64,000 nt of DNA from contig NZ_JAHHDS010000003.1 in assembly GCF_019739195.1 (NCBI RefSeq), forward strand, positions 1,116,001 through 1,180,000, written 5' to 3'. Of this stretch, positions 55,771-64,000 are shown piece after piece. The number at the start of each line of letters is the position of its first letter. Within the stretch, counting starts at the first letter, position 1. A model generated the notes under the pieces. That model was not told the origin of the DNA and made no database searches. It saw only the letters and a list, made by a program, of their open reading frames with translations. This DNA comes from Microcella sp. (lineage in GTDB: Bacteria; Actinomycetota; Actinomycetes; Actinomycetales; Microbacteriaceae). A program made the translations under genes and the position numbers.

Positions 55771-56737
55771 AGCGCGCACGTGGCGCCCGCCGAGGCACGT
55801 CGGCAGCCTCCAGCTTGTGCCTCAGGCGGCGCGGATCTCGCAGATCGTCGCGCACACAGCGGAGCATCCCGTCTCCTGTCGCCCGAATCGCATCCTCGCG
55901 TTCCTTCTCCTCGATGACGACCTGCTCTGCGGTGCGACCACCCCACGCTTCGCCCGCTCGGTACTTGAGGCGCCCGTCGAACTCACCCGCGAGGTGAATC
56001 GACGGCCACCGAAAGTCGGAGCGGAAGCGCCGCCCGTCGGCGAGCCGATACTCGTGTTGCAGGTCGGGAACTTCGAAGCCGAGCTGATGGATGAGCGTGC
56101 GCATCCACGACTCGCCCGGCGACTCCGACCGCCCGTCAGCGAACGCGAGTGCGCGCTCGAGACGAGCCCTGCCGCGCACCAGGGCGAGCGCATCCGCCGC
56201 CGCTCGTATCTCCTCGAGAGTCGTCGCAGCCGCGCCGCCGCGCCGCCGCACTCTGATCGCCCAGTCGATCGCCGCGACAGTGCGTGCGAAAGACGAACGC
56301 ACACCAAGTTCGGCGATCGTGCGCGGCAGATCAGTGACACGTGCCCCTCGATGTTCGACGATGCGGTACCCGTCGTCTGGTGTGGCCCAGTACCTCAGAT
56401 CGGAGGCTCGACGGGTAGCGCGGTCATCCCACCCCAGCGCAATCACCTCCGGAGAGAACTGGTCTTCAAGGATCGGCACGCCCCAGACCCGCGCTGCGGA
56501 GATGCCGCACAGCGGTTGTCGTACGCGCCCTCGAGTGGCGGCGGCAACAGCGCGCAACAGCTCGCGATCTCCGGGGTCGAGGCGCTCGATCACCTCGCGC
56601 GGCACGTAGATGCCTCGAACAAGCCGCACGACCTCGCCGTGCCTAGTCGCTCGTTGTAGCCACCGGGCGCGGGACGGATCGTCGACCTCGGCGACGACGA
56701 TGGCGTGAGCGAGAGCGTCGGCGATGATGTCGGTCAT
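55739..56737 (-). CDS. AbiEi antitoxin-like / DUF559-like putative endonuclease
   Basis: A 332-residue protein of a type abundant in actinobacteria. The N-terminal part (about 15-60) resembles the AbiEi-type winged-helix segment ('L-V-R-G-I-Y-V-P'), and the C-terminal part (about 205-300) resembles a DUF559/Vsr-like PD-(D/E)XK nuclease: 'E-S-W-M-R-T-L-I', 'R-S-D-F-R-W-P', 'A-G-E-F-D-G-R-L-K-Y' and 'E-K-E-R-E-D-A-I-R-A-T-G'. No AbiEii-type toxin partner is adjacent, so an antitoxin role is doubtful. ATG 56737 has no good ribosome site. The gene is bracketed by copies B and C of the 60-bp palindrome, and copy B encodes its last residues. Confidence 0.8.
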   Translation of the reverse strand: MTDIIADALAHAIVVAEVDDPSRARWLQRATRHGEVVRLVRGIYVPREVIERLDPGDRELLRAVAAATRGRVRQPLCGISAARVWGVPILEDQFSPEVIALGWDDRATRRASDLRYWATPDDGYRIVEHRGARVTDLPRTIAELGVRSSFARTVAAIDWAIRVRRRGGAAATTLEEIRAAADALALVRGRARLERALAFADGRSESPGESWMRTLIHQLGFEVPDLQHEYRLADGRRFRSDFRWPSIHLAGEFDGRLKYRAGEAWGGRTAEQVVIEEKEREDAIRATGDGMLRCVRDDLRDPRRLRHKLEAADVPRRAPRARFAPEATVRTS

Positions 56738-56838
56738 GCCGTGACAATGCCCCGCCCACCGGCCACTGCGCGCGTGAGGCGGCCGAGTGTGCACAGCACC
56801 CACCCTCGAGCACCTCCTGAGGGACGCGCGCCCGTACG

Positions 56839-56898
56839 TCGCACCCTTTGCGACACCTCGCACATGTCAGGCAGTGCGAAGTGTCGCAACTCGTGCGA
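56839..56898. repeat. Palindromic 60-bp repeat, copy C
   Basis: TTGCGACACCTCGCAC (56848-56863) pairs with GTGCGAAGTGTCGCAA (56874-56889), 15 of 16, with a 10-base loop. Outer TCGCAC (56839-56844) and GTGCGA (56893-56898) complete the same 60-base frame as copies A and B. Lies in the 218-base gap between the AbiEi-like gene and guaB. Confidence 0.82.
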
Positions 56899-56955
56899 AG
56901 CGACGACGGATGCTCGCGCCGGGCCGCGCGTGCGGCAACGCCGCCCGGGCACGGG

Positions 56956-60038
<3,083 letters not shown>

Positions 60039-60047
60039 GGGCTGACC

Positions 60048-61031
60048 ATGATCGACTGGATCCTTCTCTTCTCCAACGCCGCGCAGGAGATCATTTCTCC
60101 GACGACGGCTGCCTACGCGCTCGCCGCACTCGGGCTGGCGATTCACTTCGGCTTCACGGGCCTGCTGAACTTCGGTCAGGCGGGCTTCATGGCGCTGGGC
60201 GCGTACGGCTTCGCCATTGCCACGCTGACCTTCGGATGGCCGGTCTGGGCCGCGATCCTCACCGGCGTGGTGGCCTCCATCGTCTTCGCCCTGATTCTCG
60301 GCATACCCACGCTGCGGTTGCGGGCCGATTACCTCGCGATCGTGACGATTGCGGCGGCGGAGATCGTGCGGCTGCTGTTCACGACCAACACGTTCGTCGA
60401 CGTGACGGGCTCTGCCAACGGCCTGCAGGGCTACAAGGGCGGGTTCGCCGCGCTCAACCCGATTCCCGAGGGCACCTACGGCTTCGGCCCGTGGGTCTAC
60501 AACGAGTACGACTGGTGGGTGCGTATCTTCGGCTGGGGCCTCGTCGCCCTCGCTGCTTTCATCACGTGGCGCCTGTTCAAGAGCCCCTGGGGCCGTGTCA
60601 TCAAGGGCATTCGTGAAGACGAGGATGCTGTGCGCGCGCTCGGCAAGAACGTCTACTTCTACAAGATGCAGTCGCTGGTCATCGGCGGCGTGTTCGGCGC
60701 CCTGGCCGGCATGATCTTCATCCTGCCTCGCGCCGTGGTGCCCTCGAACTACCAGACGTCGCTGACGTTCTTCATCTACGCGATCTTGTTGCTGGGCGGT
60801 GCCGCAACGGTTTTCGGCCCGATCATCGGCTCGGTCATCTTCTGGGTGCTGCTGTCGTTCTTCTCGGGCTTCATCGCTCGCGCGGTCGAGGTCGGATGGC
60901 TGCCGTTCCTGTCGAACGTTCAGGCTGGTCAGCTTCGCTTCATCCTGGTGGGCGTCGCGATCATGCTGATAGTCATCTATAGACCACAAGGAATCTTCGG
61001 GAACAAGAAGGAGCTGGCCTTTGTCAAGTAG
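60048..61031 (+). CDS. livM: Branched-chain amino-acid ABC permease (LivM-type)
   Basis: A 327-residue inner permease with about nine membrane helices. The 'H-F-G-F-T-G-L-L-N-F-G-Q-A-G-F-M-A-L-G-A-Y' near residue 35 is the classic LivM motif, and 'I-K-G-I-R-E-D-E-D-A-V-R-A-L-G-K' is the coupling loop that meets the ATPases. Partners the LivH-type permease 9 bases upstream; livG overlaps its end by 11 bases. Confidence 0.94.
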   Translation: MIDWILLFSNAAQEIISPTTAAYALAALGLAIHFGFTGLLNFGQAGFMALGAYGFAIATLTFGWPVWAAILTGVVASIVFALILGIPTLRLRADYLAIVTIAAAEIVRLLFTTNTFVDVTGSANGLQGYKGGFAALNPIPEGTYGFGPWVYNEYDWWVRIFGWGLVALAAFITWRLFKSPWGRVIKGIREDEDAVRALGKNVYFYKMQSLVIGGVFGALAGMIFILPRAVVPSNYQTSLTFFIYAILLLGGAATVFGPIIGSVIFWVLLSFFSGFIARAVEVGWLPFLSNVQAGQLRFILVGVAIMLIVIYRPQGIFGNKKELAFVK

Positions 61032-61950
61032 CGCTGGCGCCAACGGCGCCCCGATCAAGTCAGTCGACCTGCACGTCGGTGAGGCAGCTCCCGGTGTCAA
61101 GAAGGTCGATCCCATCATCGTCGCCGACCACATCAAGCGCAGTTTCGGCGGCTTGACGGCGGTCGATGTCGAGCACCTCGAGATTCCGCGCGGCGCGATC
61201 ACGGCCCTCATCGGCCCGAACGGCGCCGGTAAGACCACGCTCTTCAACCTGCTGACGGGCTTCGACAAGCCCGACACGGGCGAGTGGACGTTCGACGGGC
61301 AGGGCATCTCGGGCATCCCCGCCTTCAAGGTGGCCCGCAAGGGCCAGGTGCGCACCTTCCAGCTCACCAAGGCCCTCGGCCTGCTGACCGTGCTCGACAA
61401 CATGAAGCTCGGAGCAAAGGGCCAGAGCGGCGAGAACCTCGCCCGCGCGCTGTTCCCGTGGTTCTGGCGCAAGCAAGAGGCCGAGATCGAGGCGCGTGCG
61501 CTCGAGCTGCTCGCGCGCTTCAAACTCGACGAGAAGAAGAACGACTACGCGGCCGGGCTCTCGGGCGGGCAGCGCAAGCTGCTCGAGATGGCCAGGGCCC
61601 TCATGAGCCAACCGACGTTGGTCATGCTCGACGAGCCGATGGCCGGCGTGAACCCGGCGCTGACCCAGTCGTTGCTCGACCACATTCTCAACCTCAAGAC
61701 CGAGGGCATGACCGTGCTCTTCGTCGAGCACGACATGCACATGGTGCGTCACATCGCCGACTGGGTCGTCGTGATGGCCGAGGGCAAGGTGGTGGCCGAA
61801 GGCGACCCGCACGAAGTCATGGCGAACCCCGCGGTGATCGACGCCTACTTGGGCTCGCACCACGACTCAGACCTGGGCGATCTCGACACCGGAGTGATTT
61901 CTGCGATCAAGGAGCTGGCCGATGACGACGCCGACGAACACAAGCACTGA
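61021..61950 (+). CDS. livG: Branched-chain amino-acid ABC ATPase (LivG-type)
   Basis: A 309-residue ATPase: Walker A 'G-P-N-G-A-G-K-T-T' near residue 64, signature 'L-S-G-G-Q-R-K', Walker B 'V-M-L-D-E-P-M-A-G-V-N-P' and switch His in 'E-H-D-M'. The start is a TTG at 61021 inside the livM end, supported by GAAGGAG at about 61006-61012. About 30 residues precede the ATPase core and 40 acidic residues follow it, both longer than usual. Its 3' end overlaps livF by 29 bases. Confidence 0.93.
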   Translation: MSSSAGANGAPIKSVDLHVGEAAPGVKKVDPIIVADHIKRSFGGLTAVDVEHLEIPRGAITALIGPNGAGKTTLFNLLTGFDKPDTGEWTFDGQGISGIPAFKVARKGQVRTFQLTKALGLLTVLDNMKLGAKGQSGENLARALFPWFWRKQEAEIEARALELLARFKLDEKKNDYAAGLSGGQRKLLEMARALMSQPTLVMLDEPMAGVNPALTQSLLDHILNLKTEGMTVLFVEHDMHMVRHIADWVVVMAEGKVVAEGDPHEVMANPAVIDAYLGSHHDSDLGDLDTGVISAIKELADDDADEHKH

Positions 61951-62695
61951 GGCCGCCGTGACGAACGAGACGCGCGACGTCGTCGTGCACGTCGACAATG
62001 TCACTGCGGGCTATCTGCCGGGCATCAACATTCTCGAAGAGTGCTCGCTCACGGCCTATGACGGCGAGCTCATTGGCATCATTGGCCCTAACGGCGCTGG
62101 CAAGTCGACGCTGCTGAAGTCGATCTTCGGCCTGGTGAAGGTGCGTCAAGGCACCATCTCGCTCTACGGCGACGACATCACCAACATGAAGGCCAACAAG
62201 CTCGTCGCCAAGGGCGTCGGCTTCGTGCCGCAGACGAACAACGTCTTCCCGACCCTCACCATTCAAGAGAACCTCGAGATGGGGCTCTTCCAGAAGCCGA
62301 AAGAGCTCACCGATCGCCTCGCGTTCGTCGTGAGCATCTTCCCCGAGCTCGGCAAGCGTCTCGGTCAGCGCGCTGGCTCGCTCTCGGGCGGAGAGCGACA
62401 GATGGTGGCGATGAGCCGCGCGCTCATGATGAGCCCCGAGGTCATCCTGCTCGACGAGCCGAGCGCCGGCCTCTCGCCGGTGCGGCAAGACGAGGCGTTC
62501 TTGCGCGTGAAAGAGATCAACAAGGCGGGCGTCACGACCATCATGGTCGAGCAGAACGCCCGCCGCTGCCTGCAGATCTGCGATCGGGGCTATGTGCTCG
62601 ACCAGGGCACCGATGCCTATACCGGCACGGGCCGTGAGCTGCTCAACGACCCCAAGGTCATCGGTCTGTACCTCGGAACCCTCGGGCAGGAATAG
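61922..62695 (+). CDS. livF: Branched-chain amino-acid ABC ATPase (LivF-type)
   Basis: A 257-residue ATPase: Walker A 'G-P-N-G-A-G-K-S-T' near residue 56, 'L-S-G-G-E-R-Q', 'L-L-D-E-P-S-A-G-L-S-P' and 'V-E-Q-N'. The switch residue is the Gln of VEQN in place of His, as is normal for LivF. Last gene of the operon, followed by a strong terminator. The ATG at 61922 lies within livG; a GTG at 61958 is an alternative start. Confidence 0.94.
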   Translation: MTTPTNTSTEAAVTNETRDVVVHVDNVTAGYLPGINILEECSLTAYDGELIGIIGPNGAGKSTLLKSIFGLVKVRQGTISLYGDDITNMKANKLVAKGVGFVPQTNNVFPTLTIQENLEMGLFQKPKELTDRLAFVVSIFPELGKRLGQRAGSLSGGERQMVAMSRALMMSPEVILLDEPSAGLSPVRQDEAFLRVKEINKAGVTTIMVEQNARRCLQICDRGYVLDQGTDAYTGTGRELLNDPKVIGLYLGTLGQE

Positions 62696-62715
62696 AAGCC
62701 CGCAGAACGGCGCAC

Positions 62716-62751
62716 ACGGCCCCGCAGAGCCACTCGGCTCGGCGGGGCCGT
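62716..62751 (+). terminator. Terminator of the liv operon
   Basis: ACGGCCCCGC (62716-62725) pairs with GCGGGGCCGT (62742-62751); the loop holds a second stem, GAGCC (62727-62731)/GGCTC (62736-62740). Lies 20 bases after the livF stop, followed by CGTCGTCGG. Confidence 0.85.
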
Positions 62752-62805
62752 CGTCGTCGGCGGTGCGGGATGCTCGGCGGGGCCGTCATCGTCGGTGCGG
62801 GGATG
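62738..62805. repeat. Tandem duplication of the terminator's right half
   Basis: GCTCGGCGGGGCCGTC starts at 62738 and again at 62773, each followed by a CGTCGG-GTGCGGG-type stretch; the two copies of about 34 bases are nearly identical. Confidence 0.7.
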
Positions 62806-62831
62806 CTCGCCGCACGCCGGGCGCACGAAGA

Positions 62832-62859
62832 AGGGGCCCCGACCGAAGTCGGGGCCCCT
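62832..62859 (-). terminator. Terminator of the binding-protein gene
   Basis: AGGGGCCCCGAC (62832-62843), CGAA loop, GTCGGGGCCCCT (62848-62859): a perfect 12-bp stem, 21 bases after the minus-strand stop and followed on that strand by TTCTTCG. Confidence 0.92.
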
Positions 62860-62880
62860 CTCAGCTGCAGCTAGTCGTGA

Positions 62881-64000
62881 CTAGTTGATGCGGCTGAAGG
62901 TGTTGTCGGCAGCGTACTGGTAGATGCCGATGGTCGCCTCAGTGGGGTCGCCGTTCTCGTCGAACGTGATCGGGCCCGAAGGACCGTCGTAGTCGACAAC
63001 GCCGCCGTCGAGGATGATCTGCGCGGCCGACGCGAAGTCGGTCGCCTTCTCACCATCGCCGGAACCACCCGAGACCTCCTGGAGCTTCGACGCGATGTCG
63101 ACGCCCTCAGTCGAGCCGGCGGCGAGAGCCGCGAGCGCGAGCAGGATGACCGTGTCGTACGACTCGGCCGAGTACGCGAACTCGGTCAGGTCGGGGTCGA
63201 CCTCGAGCAGGCGGTCACGGAAACCGTCTGCCAGTGCCGGGCCGGGCAGCGTGCCCTTGGCGCCCTCGACGAGGCCGGGCTCGAAGTCCTCGGTGTAGTT
63301 CGCGAGGTTGCCATCGACGAAGTACAGCTGGCTTCCGGGGTAGCCGGCGCCCACGAGTGCGGGCACGACGACCTTTGCCTGGTCGAAGGTGATGACGGCG
63401 ATCGCGTCAGGAGCGGCTGCGGTCAGCGCGGAGACCTGAGCGTCGAAGCTCGTGTCACCCTCGTTGAACAGCTCCTCGGCGACAACCTCGCCACCGGCAG
63501 CCTCGAACGTCGCGCCGAGCGCGGCCGCGAGGCCGGTGCCGTAGGCGTCGTTGAGAACGAGCATGCCAAGCGTGGCAGCGCCGTCTTCGGCGATCAGGTT
63601 GCCGAGCACCTCGCCCTGCAGCAGGTCGCTGGGGGCGGTGCGCCAGTAGAGGCCACCATCGTCGTAGTTCGTGAAGTCAGGCGAGGTGTTCGCCGGCGAG
63701 AAGTGCACAACGCCCGCACCGGTGATCTGGTCGATCACGGTGAACGAGACGCCCGACGACGCTGCGCCGACGATGGCCGTGACGTCCTGCGAAAGGAGGT
63801 CGGTCACCGAGACGGTGGCGGTGTCGGTCGTGGTGTCACCCGAGTCGCGGTAGATGGCCTCAACCGTGATGCCGAGGTCGGCTTCGTTGATCTCTTGCAC
63901 GGCAAGAGCAACGCCTGCCTCCTCCGGCGGGCCGAGGAACGCCAGCGCGCCACTCTGCGGGAGGATGGTGCCGATCTTGAGGGTCAGCTGCTCGGCGGGA
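62881..64000 (-). CDS. Branched-chain amino-acid ABC substrate-binding protein (partial)
   Basis: Reads in from the right edge (5' end missing) to the TAG at 62881-62883, giving about 373 residues of a type I periplasmic-binding-fold receptor (Peripla_BP_6, LivJ-like). The visible start 'L-K-I-G-T-I-L-P-Q-S-G-A-L-A-F-L-G-P' is the first strand of the mature domain; 'A-I-V-G-A-A-S-S-G-V' and 'H-F-S-P-A-N-T-S-P-D-F' are the ligand-site loops, as in LivJ. The lipoprotein or signal peptide lies outside the window. Convergent to livHMGF, so it is transcribed separately but should serve the same transporter. Confidence 0.94.
   Translation of the reverse strand, partial: PAEQLTLKIGTILPQSGALAFLGPPEEAGVALAVQEINEADLGITVEAIYRDSGDTTTDTATVSVTDLLSQDVTAIVGAASSGVSFTVIDQITGAGVVHFSPANTSPDFTNYDDGGLYWRTAPSDLLQGEVLGNLIAEDGAATLGMLVLNDAYGTGLAAALGATFEAAGGEVVAEELFNEGDTSFDAQVSALTAAAPDAIAVITFDQAKVVVPALVGAGYPGSQLYFVDGNLANYTEDFEPGLVEGAKGTLPGPALADGFRDRLLEVDPDLTEFAYSAESYDTVILLALAALAAGSTEGVDIASKLQEVSGGSGDGEKATDFASAAQIILDGGVVDYDGPSGPITFDENGDPTEATIGIYQYAADNTFSRIN

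Noticed and set aside
55739-56737. Type IV toxin-antitoxin pair
   Set aside because: Only the AbiEi-like/nuclease-like gene is present; no nucleotidyltransferase toxin gene is adjacent.

Overview
The window is a GC-rich (roughly 68-70 % by eye) actinobacterial chromosome segment. Gene content and protein sequences fit the family Microbacteriaceae: a monomeric-looking set of purine genes with an actinobacterial guaB3, a PerM/DUF6350 protein beside purN-purH, an LAxTG-type sorted surface protein, DUF4190/DUF4282/DUF3817 membrane proteins, and a CIRCE-controlled hsp20. The genus cannot be fixed from the sequence alone. No rRNA, tRNA, CRISPR array, prophage or intact insertion sequence was seen. 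It is mostly housekeeping DNA with several accessory inserts.

Layout. 0-9 kb: tail of a flavin reductase-like oxidoreductase, CIRCE-hsp20, a metal-responsive unit on the minus strand (CsoR/CstR-like operator, 37-residue Cys-rich protein, small hypothetical, P1B-type ATPase), NADP-isocitrate dehydrogenase, a GNAT acetyltransferase, an alkyltransferase-like (ATL) DNA repair protein, a DUF4282 protein, a LacI-type-operator-controlled lipoprotein alpha-amylase, and a chromate transporter. 9-14.5 kb: a heterodimeric ABC exporter and a dimethylargininase fused to a membrane domain. 14.7-18.1 kb: perM-purN-purH. 18.2-22.2 kb: dhaK-dhaL-dhaM, with DhaM fused to HPr and a complete enzyme I. 22.3-32.7 kb: one 10.4-kb gene for a giant IPT/MBG repeat surface protein. 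33-35.5 kb: a lipid-binding-type SRPBCC protein, a DUF4166 protein, an AraC-type regulator and a tiny membrane protein. 35.6-42.3 kb: sucD, sucC, a partner-switching phosphatase with its STAS antagonist, and pcrA. 42.4-48.4 kb: GDPD, DUF4190, membrane proteins, BI-1 family, guaA-DUF3817-SURF1. 48.5-53.3 kb: a secreted cell-wall-binding protein and glpD. 53.4-58.5 kb: guaB3, an oxidoreductase, an AbiEi/DUF559-like protein between two copies of a palindromic repeat, and guaB. 58.7-64 kb: a branched-chain amino-acid ABC transporter operon with its binding protein convergent to it.

How it fits together. Guanine synthesis (guaA, guaB, guaB3) and late purine synthesis (purN, purH) are both present. 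The TCA genes icd and sucC share one palindrome in front of them. DhaKLM and GlpD both feed dihydroxyacetone phosphate to glycolysis. In Mycobacterium tuberculosis the order is uvrD1-sucC-sucD-perM-purN-purH; here pcrA-sucC-sucD and perM-purN-purH are in the same order and strand but are separated by about 17 kb that carries the dha genes and the giant adhesin, so that block looks inserted.

The least expected structures are small: a tandem array of covarying hairpins grown out of the 3' end of pcrA (39877-40012), a three-copy 60-bp palindromic repeat family (8968, 55711, 56839), the operator-inside-promoter in front of the Cys-rich mini-gene (3177-3205), and the shared icd/sucC palindrome.
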